Shown: positions 44,879-54,581, counted from the stretch's first letter. The stretch: DNA of 64,000 bases from Flavobacterium sp. DG2-3 (GCF_030730925.1 NZ_JAVAMB010000002.1:248001-312000); one strand, 5' to 3'. Program-made: numbers and translations. Notes: generated from the sequence alone by a model not told the origin.

Positions 44879-45057
44879 TAAGATGAGTTCCATGCCTTTT
44901 TTTATGCATAAAACTCTTCAGCTATTCTAAGCGATTGAATTCTCCTAAGTATATAAAGTTTCGCTCCAAACACCTAAAAGTCGAACCTATAAAATTATTT
45001 CTATTGAGTTAAAATTTTCTTTATGACTATTAAGCCGTTTACTTAATACATAAAAAT

Positions 45058-45094
45058 GGCCCTCTATCTCGTCGCCAAACTAACATAGAGGACC
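45058..45094 (+). promoter_or_regulatory. Hairpin in the leader of the SusC gene
   Basis: GGCCCTCTAT (45058-45067) pairs with ATAGAGGACC (45085-45094) with one mismatch, leaving a 17-base loop. It lies 43 bases before the SusC ATG and could act on translation or stability. Confidence 0.4.
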
Positions 45095-45136
45095 TTAGCT
45101 AATCAAACTAACGTTTAAACTAACCAATCCAATATT

Positions 45137-48100
45137 ATGAATAATTTTTCATTTTACAAGGGTGGAAGAGATCTTTATTGCCTAATTTTTATAGGTATTA
45201 TTTTGTCTTTTTCATCTGTTCGAGCCAAAGATGCCAGACGGGATCTTTCTTCAATCTTGCAGCAAATGCAAATTCATGGTACAATTACTGATGGAACTAA
45301 TCCACTGCCGGGAGTTACAGTATCAATTAAAAATAAAGCTAATGGTGCCACTATATCGGATTATAATGGTCATTACAGCATTTCTGCTTCGCCTGATGAG
45401 GTTTTGATTATTTCTTTTCTTGGATTTAAAACTGCTGTAATTCCAATACAAGGCCGCACTACGATAGATATTAGGCTGCAATACGATACCACAACGCTGC
45501 AGGAAGTAAAAGTCAATGCAGGATATTATTCCGTCAAACAAAGCGAACGTACAGGAAGTATTTCCAGAATTACGTCTAAAGAAATCGAAACACAACCTGT
45601 TTCAAATGTGCTTGCAACTATGCAGGGACGCATGGCAGGAGTGAATATTGTACAAAGTACAGGGGTTCCCGGTGGTGGTTTTGATATAAAAATACGCGGA
45701 CAAAACAGTATTCGTTCTGATGGAAATGCACCGTTATATATAATCGATGGCGTTCCGTATGCTTCCGATCCTATCGGTTCAAATTATACCGGCACAACAT
45801 TCCCTACTGTAACTAGTCCCTTAAACAGTATTAATCCAGATTCCATAGAAAGCATTGAAATCCTTAAAGATGCCGATGCAACATCCATCTACGGTTCAAG
45901 AGGCGCCAATGGTGTGGTTCTGATAACCACTAAGAAAGGAAAAGCAGGAAAAACAAATTTCAGCATAACAGCCTCAACTGGTGCCGGCACCGTGACCCGA
46001 TTTTTGAAACTGATGGATACTAGCCAATATTTAGCCATGAGAAAACAAGCATTTATTAATGATGGCCTGACAGAATATAATTTTTGGGACTATGACGTCA
46101 ATGGCACTTGGGATCAAAACCGTTATACCGACTGGCAAAAAGAACTTTTGGGAGGAACTGCCCAGATAACCGATCTGCAGGGCAGTGTTTCAGGTGGATC
46201 CGATAATACTCAATTTCTGCTCAGCGGAAGTTATCATACAGAATCAACTGTCTTTAAAGGCGATTTTCTATATAAAAAAGGTGGTGGACAGATTAATATA
46301 AATCATCATTCTGACGACCAAAAGTTCAGATTAACCTTTTCAGCAGGTCTGAATGCGCAAAGAAATGACCAGCCCTCCTATGATTTTTCATACGATGCAC
46401 GCTCCCTTGCACCAAATGCACCCGCACTTTATCAGGCAAATGGTGAACTAAACTGGGAAAATGGAACTTGGGACAACCCTCTAAGAAACCTCAATACCAA
46501 ATTCGAATCTGCGACAAATGATCTAGTTGCTAATACAGTCTTATCCTATGAACTACTGCCGGAATTAATATTTAAAAGCAATCTGGGATATACTGATCTT
46601 AGCAATAAGGAAACTCGTGTGATTCCTTCAACCATTTACAATCCTGCCTATAATGTCAGTCCATCCAACTCGGCTATCTTTCTCAATTCAACCGACCGGT
46701 CTTCGTGGATAATCGAACCGCAGATCAATTGGAAAAAGGAACTATGGAATGGAAAAATGGACTTTCTTGCCGGTGCCACCTTTCAAAATCAAACAACAGA
46801 CAGAAACTTCCAGAGCGCTTCCGGTTTCAGCTCCAATAGTCTTATCTACAATTTTTCAGCAGCTTCAATAACGCGTATTTTATTAAGCGATGAAAGCCAG
46901 TATATATATCAGGCTTTTTTTGGAAGGCTAAATTACAACTGGCAGCAGCGCTATATCATAAATCTTACGGCAAGGCGTGACGGCTCGAGCCGTTTCGGAC
47001 CGGGAAATCAATTTGCCAATTTCGGAGCCGTTGGCGTCGCATGGCTTTTTTCAAATGAAAGTTTCTTTCGTGACATCTCATGGCTCAGCTTTGGAAAAAT
47101 CCGTTCCAGTTATGGCACTACAGGAAATGATCAGATAGGAGATTATCAGTTTTTAGATACCTATACTACATCAGGAGTACTCTACAATGGAACTGTCGGC
47201 CTTAGGCCTTCAAGGCTTTTCAACCCTGATTTTGGCTGGGAAACTAATAAAAAACTGGAAGTTGCAATAGAACTTGGCCTCCTTAAGGACCGTATTTTTA
47301 CTACAGCAGCATGGTACCAAAACCGTTCTTCCAACCAGCTTGTTGGTGTTCCACTTCCAGGTACTACGGGTTTTACTTTATTACAGTCCAATTTGGATGC
47401 GACTGTTGAAAATACAGGACTTGAGTTAACGCTTCGTACAATAAATTTTAAAGGCGGCTCATTCAATTGGACGACAAATTTAAATCTGACATTCGCAAGA
47501 AATAAACTGCTGCGTTTTCCAGGACTTGAAAGCTCTCCTTACAATCAGCAGTACCGTATTGGTCAACCGTTAAATATTGAGTTGCTATACAGCTACAAAG
47601 GGGTTAATTCCCAAACGGGAGTTTATGAGTTTGAGGATGTAAACAAGGACGGCAGAATATCTTTTCCTGAAGACCAGCAGACTATAGCAGACTTAAATCC
47701 AAAGTATTATGGGGGGATGCAAAATCAGCTGTCCTATAAAAACATTACACTCGATTTCCTGTTTCAGTTTGTAAAGCAAAAAAACAGAACCTATCCCATG
47801 GGTGCTGCCGGTATGATGTCAAATCAACAGGCACGAATCACAGACAGCTGGACAAGGCCAGGCGATATAAAACCTTATCAAATCGCTACCACAGGGTACA
47901 ACACTGATGCCTTGACAGGTGACTACTTGTATTCTGAAAGCGATGCTTCGATTACGGATGCATCCTTTATCCGTCTTAAAAACATTTCACTCACTTATAA
48001 TGTGCCGTTGCACTTAAAGGAAATGCAATGCAAGATCATGTTACAGGGACAGAATCTTTTGACTTTTACAAAGTACGAAGATGGTGATCCTGAGTTTACA

Positions 48101-48160
48101 AGCTATGGTTTTCTGCCGCCATTAAAAGTTATAACAGCAGGGATACAATTAACATTCTAA
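45137..48160 (+). CDS. SusC/RagA-family TonB-dependent receptor
   Basis: Outer-membrane barrel that imports an oligomeric substrate with its SusD partner. A signal peptide (about 1-30) is followed by a carboxypeptidase-like regulatory domain (about 43-125, LPGVTVSIKNKANGATISDY). The plug domain (about 135-260) has IRGQNSIRSDGNAPLYIIDG and the SusC hallmark EILKDADATSIYGSRGANGV. The rest is the 22-stranded barrel, ending in ITAGIQLTF, the usual outer-membrane sorting end. No N-terminal STN signalling domain is present. The SusD gene starts 10 bases later. Substrate is not visible; the downstream peptidase suggests peptides. Confidence 0.95.
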   Translation: MNNFSFYKGGRDLYCLIFIGIILSFSSVRAKDARRDLSSILQQMQIHGTITDGTNPLPGVTVSIKNKANGATISDYNGHYSISASPDEVLIISFLGFKTAVIPIQGRTTIDIRLQYDTTTLQEVKVNAGYYSVKQSERTGSISRITSKEIETQPVSNVLATMQGRMAGVNIVQSTGVPGGGFDIKIRGQNSIRSDGNAPLYIIDGVPYASDPIGSNYTGTTFPTVTSPLNSINPDSIESIEILKDADATSIYGSRGANGVVLITTKKGKAGKTNFSITASTGAGTVTRFLKLMDTSQYLAMRKQAFINDGLTEYNFWDYDVNGTWDQNRYTDWQKELLGGTAQITDLQGSVSGGSDNTQFLLSGSYHTESTVFKGDFLYKKGGGQININHHSDDQKFRLTFSAGLNAQRNDQPSYDFSYDARSLAPNAPALYQANGELNWENGTWDNPLRNLNTKFESATNDLVANTVLSYELLPELIFKSNLGYTDLSNKETRVIPSTIYNPAYNVSPSNSAIFLNSTDRSSWIIEPQINWKKELWNGKMDFLAGATFQNQTTDRNFQSASGFSSNSLIYNFSAASITRILLSDESQYIYQAFFGRLNYNWQQRYIINLTARRDGSSRFGPGNQFANFGAVGVAWLFSNESFFRDISWLSFGKIRSSYGTTGNDQIGDYQFLDTYTTSGVLYNGTVGLRPSRLFNPDFGWETNKKLEVAIELGLLKDRIFTTAAWYQNRSSNQLVGVPLPGTTGFTLLQSNLDATVENTGLELTLRTINFKGGSFNWTTNLNLTFARNKLLRFPGLESSPYNQQYRIGQPLNIELLYSYKGVNSQTGVYEFEDVNKDGRISFPEDQQTIADLNPKYYGGMQNQLSYKNITLDFLFQFVKQKNRTYPMGAAGMMSNQQARITDSWTRPGDIKPYQIATTGYNTDALTGDYLYSESDASITDASFIRLKNISLTYNVPLHLKEMQCKIMLQGQNLLTFTKYEDGDPEFTSYGFLPPLKVITAGIQLTF

Positions 48161-48170
48161 ATAAGTTATC

Positions 48171-49553
48171 ATGAAAACAATATATCGTACCACAAAATTT
48201 ATTCTGTTCCTCTGCATCACAACTAATTTTGCATCCTGCGATTCATTCGTAGAAGTAGATCTCCCAAAATCACAATTAACAAGTGTGGCCGTATTTGAAG
48301 ATTATGCCACCGCAGATGCTGCCCTGACTGATATTTATTCCAAAATTAGGGATATCGGAATGCTTTCAGGATCCGGCTATGGCATTTCGAATCAACTGGG
48401 AAATTATACTGACGAATTGACCAGCAATGAAAACCCCGGCAATACAAGTATCCCCTTTTTCCATAATTCCCTTCTTCCTTCAAATACTGTCGTAGCAGGC
48501 TACTGGAATTCGGCTTATAATCAAATATATGCAGCCAATGCAATAATTGAGGGCTTGGAAGCAAGTACAACTCTTTCTTCAGAGCAGAAAAATCAGTTAA
48601 AAGGAGAAGCACTTTTCATTCGATCTTTACTGCATTTGTACCTTCTAAATATATTTGGCGATATCCCCTATATTACCCAGACTGATTATAAAGAAAATAG
48701 AGTAGTTACCAGAATGCCGTCATCAAGGATTTACGAAAGCATAATTCTTGATTTGCAGCAGGCTGTTATGTTATTGCCTGCTTCCGATAACCTCGAAAGA
48801 ACACGACCAAATCAATCTGCTGCTAAAACTTTGCTTGCCAGAACATATCTTTACAATAATTCTTATCCCGAAGCAGCAAACATGGCATCGGCTGTTCTCA
48901 ATGAACAGGATTCGTATCTCTTAGAAGATATTACCGAAGTATTTCTTATAAATTCTAAAGAAACAATCTGGCAGCTGCAGTCTGGTACAGCCGGAAGAAA
49001 TACAGCTGAAGCATCCTTTTTCACTTTTACCTCTGGCCCTCCTCCTCAGGTGTCACTCAGTGATAATTTTGTCAATTCATTTAGAACAGATGATCTGCGA
49101 AAAACAAACTGGGTTAAATCTGTTACAGACGGAACGATGTTTTGGTATCATCCCTACAAATACAGGGAATATAATTCTACAGCAGTTTCAAAAGAATACT
49201 CAGTCGTTTTACGTTTAGGCGAATTGTATCTTATACGTGCCGAAGCCAGAGCTCAGCAGGGTGAACTTACCGGGGCAAAAGAAGATCTCGATAAAATCAG
49301 GCACCGCGCCGGCTTAAATGATACAGATGCAGTTACAAAAGAAGAAGTGCTTAATTCTATAATGCAGGAAAGAAGATGGGAGCTTTTTACCGAGCAGGGA
49401 CATCGCTTTTTTGACCTTAAACGTTTTGGACAAATTGATAACGCATTGAATGCATTAAAATCAGGGTGGAATACAACAGATAAACTGTTTCCGATTCCTC
49501 AGACCGAACTGAGCACAAACCCAAATCTTCGTCCTCAAAATCCGGGATATTAA
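48171..49553 (+). CDS. SusD/RagB-family outer-membrane lipoprotein
   Basis: Surface lipoprotein that caps the SusC barrel. The lipobox is TTNFASCDSF (Cys about 23). The SusD N-terminal helical part (about 25-210) carries EALFIRSLLHLYLLNIFGDI, the family hallmark, and the C-terminal part holds LGELYLIRAEARAQQGEL and RRWELFTEQGHRFFDLKRFG. It ends in LFPIPQTELSTNPNLRPQNP. At 460 residues it is of normal size and complete. It is 10 bases after the SusC gene and 15 before the peptidase gene. Confidence 0.95.
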   Translation: MKTIYRTTKFILFLCITTNFASCDSFVEVDLPKSQLTSVAVFEDYATADAALTDIYSKIRDIGMLSGSGYGISNQLGNYTDELTSNENPGNTSIPFFHNSLLPSNTVVAGYWNSAYNQIYAANAIIEGLEASTTLSSEQKNQLKGEALFIRSLLHLYLLNIFGDIPYITQTDYKENRVVTRMPSSRIYESIILDLQQAVMLLPASDNLERTRPNQSAAKTLLARTYLYNNSYPEAANMASAVLNEQDSYLLEDITEVFLINSKETIWQLQSGTAGRNTAEASFFTFTSGPPPQVSLSDNFVNSFRTDDLRKTNWVKSVTDGTMFWYHPYKYREYNSTAVSKEYSVVLRLGELYLIRAEARAQQGELTGAKEDLDKIRHRAGLNDTDAVTKEEVLNSIMQERRWELFTEQGHRFFDLKRFGQIDNALNALKSGWNTTDKLFPIPQTELSTNPNLRPQNPGY

Positions 49554-49568
49554 AAACAACAGTGCTAT

Positions 49569-52235
49569 ATGTTTATCGATATCAACATAATTAATATCAA
49601 AAGCTTCACATGTTTTTTATTGTCTAGCTTAACGGTTTTATTTTTATTTTTTATTTTGCCATTAGTAACCTGTCCCTCTTGGGGGCAGGTGGTGCAAAAA
49701 AAACAGCTTACTCCTGCCGATTATCACCTTTGGGGAGAAGTTCATCTGGATAAGATTTCACCTGATGAAAAATGGGCAAGCTATAATTTATCCTATGAAA
49801 ATGGCAGGGACACTTTATTTGTAAGAAATGTAATCAGCAATAAAACATTTGCTTTTGCTAAAGGTTATAATTCCACTTTTACCGATGACGGCTTTTTTAT
49901 TTGTCAAAATGACGAGGATCTTCAAATTCTAAATTTACGCAGTGCAAAGAAACAAAACATCAGTGCGGTAAGACAATACTCCTACTCTGCTCAAAGCAGT
50001 CATTTGATACTTTTAATGGGCGATGGCCCAAAAGAAAACACACTAATCATTCGTAATCTTAAAGATAAAGTTATTAAGGAAATTAAAGATGTTACTCAAT
50101 TTTCACTCAGTCCGGGCGGTCAGCAATTGGCGTATTCTAGCTTGGTCAACAAAGTTAATACCTTGTCAATTATGGATCTTAATGACACCAATAAGACCAA
50201 CCATATTATATTGCATCAAGGAAATCAGTTTAAGGGCATTACTTGGCAAAAAGATGGCCGATCAATGGCTTTTCTTACCAGTTCTTCAGATCTTCTAATA
50301 AATCAACTTTTTTATTATAAGGTGCAAGGTGGTAAGCTTTTTAAATTTGATTCTCTTTCGCATTCAAACTTTCCGCCTGAATCTACTATATGCTATGATG
50401 ACTTTTACAAATTAGTAATCTCGGACGATGCTAAAAAAGTTTTTTTTTATATTAAAAATAAGGGGGCGACATCAAAATTAAAACCGGACTCTGATGTTGA
50501 AATCTGGAATGCAAATGATAAACTGATTTACACAGAACAAAAACGAAATGGTGATTTTAAGACAATTCCCAAAATTACCCTGTGGCAGCCGGATCTAGGC
50601 GCATTTAATCTCATCAGTTCTGAAAAACTTCCTTATTTTCAAATCTCAAGAGACTTTAAATATGCAATTTTATCAAATCCGACCGACTATGAGCCTCAAT
50701 TCGATTATGAAGGCCCAAGGGATTATTATATTATGAATCTTAGCACAATGGAAAAGAAACTTTTCCTACAGAAACAGTCCAGTACTGACGGTGAAATAAT
50801 ATTTTCTGCTGCAGGGAAATACATTGCCTGTTTCAGGGAAAAGAACTGGTGGATTTACGATATTTATTCAGATTCACTCAAGAATATTACAGCCAATATT
50901 GATGTGAAATTTATAGCCAAAGAACGAACTCTTGAGCCAGAATCTGTTTGCGGAAGTCCCGGGTGGAGCCTTGATGACAAAGAAATTCTGATTTATGACC
51001 AATACGATCTTTGGTCTGTTTCCCCTAAGGGAGCTTCCGCCAAAAGACTGACCCGAGGCAGAGAATCAAATATCCGCTTCCGCATAGCCGATTATTCTAA
51101 TAATTCAGTAACCAGTACGATATTTCACGGTCTTGATTCACGAAGCTTTGACTTAGAAAAAAATATGTTTTTGCATGCTACTGGGCAGGATGAAAAAACT
51201 GGTTTTTTTAAATGGAATAATAAAACTGGAGAAATACCAATTGTATATGGAAACAGCTTTTTGGATGAACTAAAATATAATTCAGAGGGAAGAAATTTTT
51301 ATTTTCGAGAACAAAAATTTGATCAGTCACCTGTGCTTGTAGCAAAACAATTGACCTCTGAGGCAAAGCCTTTTTTTAAGAGCAACCCGCAGCAGCAAAA
51401 TTATTTTTGGGGTAGGTCCGAGTTAATTGAATTTGAAAATTCAAAGGGGAAGAAATTAAAGGCTGCACTCTTTTATCCGGCAGGATATGATTCCAAAAAA
51501 AAATATCCAATGGTAGTAAACATTTATGAAATTGAGTCGGATCAACTTCATATTTATGATAATCCTAGTCTTTATAATGAGAATGGATTTAATATTTCTA
51601 TTTTTACCACTAATGGCTATTTTGTCTTGTTACCTGATGTTACATTAGAAGAACAAAACCCTGGCTTATCAGCAACAGACTGTATAGTGTCGGCAACAAA
51701 AAAAGTAATAGAAAAAGCAATAATTGATCCTGATAAAATTGGACTGATGGGACACTCCTTTGGAGGCTACGAATCTGCCTTTATTGTTACCCAAACTCCG
51801 ATGTTTGAAGCCGCTATTGCCAGCGGCGCTATTACCGATTTAAACAGCTTTTATCATACAGTGAGCCAGCATAGTGGAAAACCTGACATGTGGAGATTTC
51901 AGAGCGTGCAATGGAATATGAAAAACACACCCTATGAAGCTTTATCATTGTATAACGCCAATTCTCCTATTATACATGTGGATAAAATTACGACACCTCT
52001 TCTTTTATGGACAGGAAAGCAAGACAAAACGGTTGATACACATCAAAGTTTAGAGTATTATCTGGCGCTTCGCAGACTAGGTAAAAAAAGTATCATGTTA
52101 TTGTACCCTAATGAAAGCCACCTCATTACCAAACCGCAAAACCAAAAGGATATTACAATTCGAATGCTTCAATGGTTTGATTACTTTCTTAAAGATGATC
52201 ATACTGTTCAATGGGTAGCAGATGGAATAAAATAA
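49569..52235 (+). CDS. S9-family (prolyl oligopeptidase-type) serine peptidase
   Basis: An 888-residue secreted or membrane-anchored peptidase. Its hydrophobic N-terminus (about 13-38, ending CPSWGQ) is a signal or anchor; the Cys in VTCPS is not a good lipobox. A beta-propeller-like part (about 60-590) precedes the alpha/beta hydrolase domain. The catalytic triad candidates are Ser in GHSFGGYESAF (about 729), Asp in WTGKQDKTVD (about 817) and His in NESHL (about 850). It starts 15 bases after SusD, so it is the third gene of the operon. Peptides taken up by SusCD are a plausible substrate. Confidence 0.9.
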   Translation: MFIDINIINIKSFTCFLLSSLTVLFLFFILPLVTCPSWGQVVQKKQLTPADYHLWGEVHLDKISPDEKWASYNLSYENGRDTLFVRNVISNKTFAFAKGYNSTFTDDGFFICQNDEDLQILNLRSAKKQNISAVRQYSYSAQSSHLILLMGDGPKENTLIIRNLKDKVIKEIKDVTQFSLSPGGQQLAYSSLVNKVNTLSIMDLNDTNKTNHIILHQGNQFKGITWQKDGRSMAFLTSSSDLLINQLFYYKVQGGKLFKFDSLSHSNFPPESTICYDDFYKLVISDDAKKVFFYIKNKGATSKLKPDSDVEIWNANDKLIYTEQKRNGDFKTIPKITLWQPDLGAFNLISSEKLPYFQISRDFKYAILSNPTDYEPQFDYEGPRDYYIMNLSTMEKKLFLQKQSSTDGEIIFSAAGKYIACFREKNWWIYDIYSDSLKNITANIDVKFIAKERTLEPESVCGSPGWSLDDKEILIYDQYDLWSVSPKGASAKRLTRGRESNIRFRIADYSNNSVTSTIFHGLDSRSFDLEKNMFLHATGQDEKTGFFKWNNKTGEIPIVYGNSFLDELKYNSEGRNFYFREQKFDQSPVLVAKQLTSEAKPFFKSNPQQQNYFWGRSELIEFENSKGKKLKAALFYPAGYDSKKKYPMVVNIYEIESDQLHIYDNPSLYNENGFNISIFTTNGYFVLLPDVTLEEQNPGLSATDCIVSATKKVIEKAIIDPDKIGLMGHSFGGYESAFIVTQTPMFEAAIASGAITDLNSFYHTVSQHSGKPDMWRFQSVQWNMKNTPYEALSLYNANSPIIHVDKITTPLLLWTGKQDKTVDTHQSLEYYLALRRLGKKSIMLLYPNESHLITKPQNQKDITIRMLQWFDYFLKDDHTVQWVADGIK

Positions 52236-52244
52236 TTTATTTTA

Positions 52245-52290
52245 AAGGCTGATAGAGTTTAAAAAACTGTATCAACCTTAATTTTTTTTT
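52245..52290 (+). terminator. Terminator after the S9 peptidase
   Basis: A 16-bp stem with two mismatches (52245-52260 with 52264-52279) followed by nine T (52282-52290). The convergent DUF6520 gene ends 5 bases later. Confidence 0.7.
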
Positions 52291-52294
52291 AAAA

Positions 52295-52573
52295 TTATTC
52301 AGCACGATACAATGGCTGGACACAATTATTCTGAGCATCTTTATCGTATGCAATTGGACCTGATGTGATACCCAAACGGCATAAAAATGGGCTGGGAAGA
52401 TCGCTACAAATAACACTTACATCCGTACATTTACCCTGTGCATTTACAATATATCCTATTCTTGCTGATGCACTTTTTTTAGAAGTGTTTTGCATCGATG
52501 TAGTTACAAAAGCACCGGTAATTCCCAATACAGCGACAACAACTGGAACTATCTTTTTTAATAATACTTTCAT
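52295..52573 (-). CDS. DUF6520-family small exported protein (second copy)
   Basis: A 92-residue precursor with an N-terminal hydrophobic segment (about 8-27, VPVVVAVLGITGAFVTTSMQ). The mature part has four cysteines (GKC, VIC, FLCR, NNC) in positions shared with its neighbour. It ends with NNCVQPLYR, also shared. The family is named DUF6520 and is typical of Flavobacteriia; function is unknown. It follows the other copy on the same strand by 108 bases with a terminator between them. Confidence 0.85.
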   Translation of the reverse strand: MKVLLKKIVPVVVAVLGITGAFVTTSMQNTSKKSASARIGYIVNAQGKCTDVSVICSDLPSPFLCRLGITSGPIAYDKDAQNNCVQPLYRAE

Positions 52574-52616
52574 GATTTTTGATTTTAAAATTTAAGGGAT
52601 AAGTTTTAATTCAACC

Positions 52617-52650
52617 AAAAAACAATGCAGCTCCAAATGAAGCTGCATTG
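52617..52650 (-). terminator. Terminator after the first DUF6520 gene
   Basis: CAATGCAGCT (52623-52632) pairs with AGCTGCATTG (52641-52650). On the minus strand six T follow (complement of 52617-52622). It lies between the two DUF6520 genes, so the second copy may be expressed less or separately. Confidence 0.8.
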
Positions 52651-52680
52651 CCCGTTTGATCTAAATTCTGTAACACCATA

Positions 52681-52962
52681 TTATGGACGATACAAAGGCT
52701 GTACACAATTATTAGTTGCTACATCTTTATCGTATGCAACAGCTCCTGACGTACCGCCAATACGGCAGAGAAAAGCACTTGGTGTATCATCACAATTCAC
52801 AGGAGTATTTATACATTTGCCCTGAGAATTTGCAAGATAACCGATCTTCGGGTTAAATGCACTTTTCGAAGCACTCTGCATAGATGTTGTTACAAAAGCT
52901 CCGGAAATCCCCAATGCAATAACAGCTATGGGTACCATGTTTTTAAAATTTAACGTTTTCAT
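52681..52962 (-). CDS. DUF6520-family small exported protein (first copy)
   Basis: A 93-residue paralogue of the gene downstream: the membrane segment reads VPIAVIALGISGAFVTTSMQ, and the four cysteines (GKC, VNC, FLCR, NNC) and the end NNCVQPLYRP are shared. The spacing of cysteines suggests two disulfides in the periplasm or outside. It is preceded by the MauE-like gene about 100 bases upstream on the same strand. Whether these are mature peptides, toxins or signals is not known. Confidence 0.85.
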   Translation of the reverse strand: MKTLNFKNMVPIAVIALGISGAFVTTSMQSASKSAFNPKIGYLANSQGKCINTPVNCDDTPSAFLCRIGGTSGAVAYDKDVATNNCVQPLYRP

Positions 52963-53063
52963 GATTTTTCATTTTAAGTTATAATTTGATCTACTTTTTT
53001 TTACAGGTGTTCGATCTTTTTCCTGACACTTGCAAGTATATTTTAAAATCTTATTAAGCAATT

Positions 53064-54581
53064 TTAGTTGCCTTTCATTTCTTTTTTTAATGCCTCTTTC
53101 AGTTCATAAACAACCAAATTGTTGCCAATCAAAGCATATAAATGTGTGGGTGTTACAATAAAGGAATTAAGTTTTTTGTTGGTGGTATGGTAAACAGGAA
53201 AACTCATGATGTAAGTATTCTTGTTGAGGTCATAGACATCAATTATAAAAGATTGTTCCCAAAGCTTATTGTTCTCAAATTTTCCCTTTACTTCTGAGTG
53301 AACAAACAATAAATTTTTACACACAGCTGCATGTGCGTTCACTACAAAAGGAGGTGCAGACATCGCATACTCTGATCCGTTGTCCAGAGCTGAAACTTTT
53401 ATTTTTACATGCTCGATTGTATCTATAGTGTGCGCTCTGTGATCCAATTTTCCTGTCTTATCAGCTATAATGAATTCATTACGGTAATAGTACAAGTAGA
53501 CGATTTTTTTTAATCCTTCACTATAAAGCAACGTGCCGTCAGTATCAAAAATACCGTCTATCTGCCGCTGCAGTAAATCCCTGCTGTATTTTATTTTGGG
53601 CATATCCTGATCATTAAAAATACCCAGAACATTTGCCGCCTTTTTTGCATTATTAGATCGAAAGGCTAGCGTAATGCTGTCAAGGGGAACAAGAAGTGTA
53701 AAATAGGGAGCACCCTTGAGTTCTTTTGTAATTTTCCAGTCCTTCACATTTCCTCTAAATACAGCAGGAACATTGCCGTCTGCCAGATAAAAATAAGGTG
53801 CTTGCACTGAAATTTTAACCATTTTAAAAGGTATTTTTTTGGGATTAAAAGTAATCGTATGTATCGTGTTACTTTTTAGACTATTGTCCCAAGACTCCAT
53901 GTGCAGAGGATTCGTATAATTTCCAAGATAGATTTTATGGGCATTGTAACCCGCCAGATAATATGAATTAAGCTTTAGATCTACTGCATTAGAGAAAACA
54001 ACAGGATGTTGGGGATAACGTCTGATAAATGGATTCTCGTGATGCATTATATCTTCGGAACTGACAAACAAAATAATTACTATACAACTGCTGAAAAGTA
54101 ATATTCCCGCAATCCATTTATATGATTTTGAAGCAAATAAGCCATACCGCTTTTCTCTATTTAAAGTACTGCCTGTAATAATAGCAACAATTGCCAAAAT
54201 CATAAATACAATATTAAAAATAAGATGAGTATCCCAGCTCATTTTTTCAAGGATCCCCCCACAGGAACAAGGTACAAATGAACTGTAATTTAATATGATG
54301 AAAATATACACTGTGAACATAGTCATCATACCTAAAGATGCTTTAAGACCAACCTGACGGCACTTGGGAATAATCAATGCTGTTGCAATAACTAATTCAA
54401 TAATCGGAACCAGCCAAGATACCCAAAAAGCGTATGCACTTAATAGCGGGGACTGTCCCAACTGAATCTGAAAATTTTCAAAATCAAGAAACTTAGAGAT
54501 TGCTGCGTAAACAAATAATAAAACAAACAATAGGCTAACTGCTTCTATAAAAACACTTTTAAAATTGAATCGTAGTTTCAT
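53064..54581 (-). CDS. MauE/DoxX-like membrane protein fused to a beta-propeller-like domain
   Basis: I start at ATG 54581 (MKLRFNFKSVFIEAVSLLFV), 505 residues; the longer frame from 54719 adds 46 atypical residues. Residues about 10-150 are a four-helix MauE-type redox-associated domain, with YAAISKFLDFENFQIQLGQS and the Cys pair SSFVPCSCGGI, which in the family exchanges disulfides with thioredoxin-like partners. A helix near 155-175 leads into a C-terminal beta-rich domain of about 310 residues, probably a propeller. It lies 101 bases before two Cys-rich DUF6520 peptides, so it may help fold or export them. Confidence 0.82.
   Translation of the reverse strand: MKLRFNFKSVFIEAVSLLFVLLFVYAAISKFLDFENFQIQLGQSPLLSAYAFWVSWLVPIIELVIATALIIPKCRQVGLKASLGMMTMFTVYIFIILNYSSFVPCSCGGILEKMSWDTHLIFNIVFMILAIVAIITGSTLNREKRYGLFASKSYKWIAGILLFSSCIVIILFVSSEDIMHHENPFIRRYPQHPVVFSNAVDLKLNSYYLAGYNAHKIYLGNYTNPLHMESWDNSLKSNTIHTITFNPKKIPFKMVKISVQAPYFYLADGNVPAVFRGNVKDWKITKELKGAPYFTLLVPLDSITLAFRSNNAKKAANVLGIFNDQDMPKIKYSRDLLQRQIDGIFDTDGTLLYSEGLKKIVYLYYYRNEFIIADKTGKLDHRAHTIDTIEHVKIKVSALDNGSEYAMSAPPFVVNAHAAVCKNLLFVHSEVKGKFENNKLWEQSFIIDVYDLNKNTYIMSFPVYHTTNKKLNSFIVTPTHLYALIGNNLVVYELKEALKKEMKGN

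Larger units (their letters stand above)
44658..45136. other. Gap of 479 bases holding a promoter, structured RNA and SusC leader
   Basis: Between the XRE operator and the SusC gene there is no supported protein gene. From left to right I see a candidate promoter -7 element (44723-44730), a long rod-like inverted repeat (44772-44878), a shorter hairpin (44885-44914 region, GAGTT...AACTC) and a hairpin in the SusC leader (45058-45094). Confidence 0.6.

Noticed and set aside
44723..45136. A protein gene or CRISPR array upstream of the SusC gene
   Set aside because: No frame of convincing length or codon use exists, and there are no regularly spaced direct repeats; the repeats present are inverted arms of one folded element.
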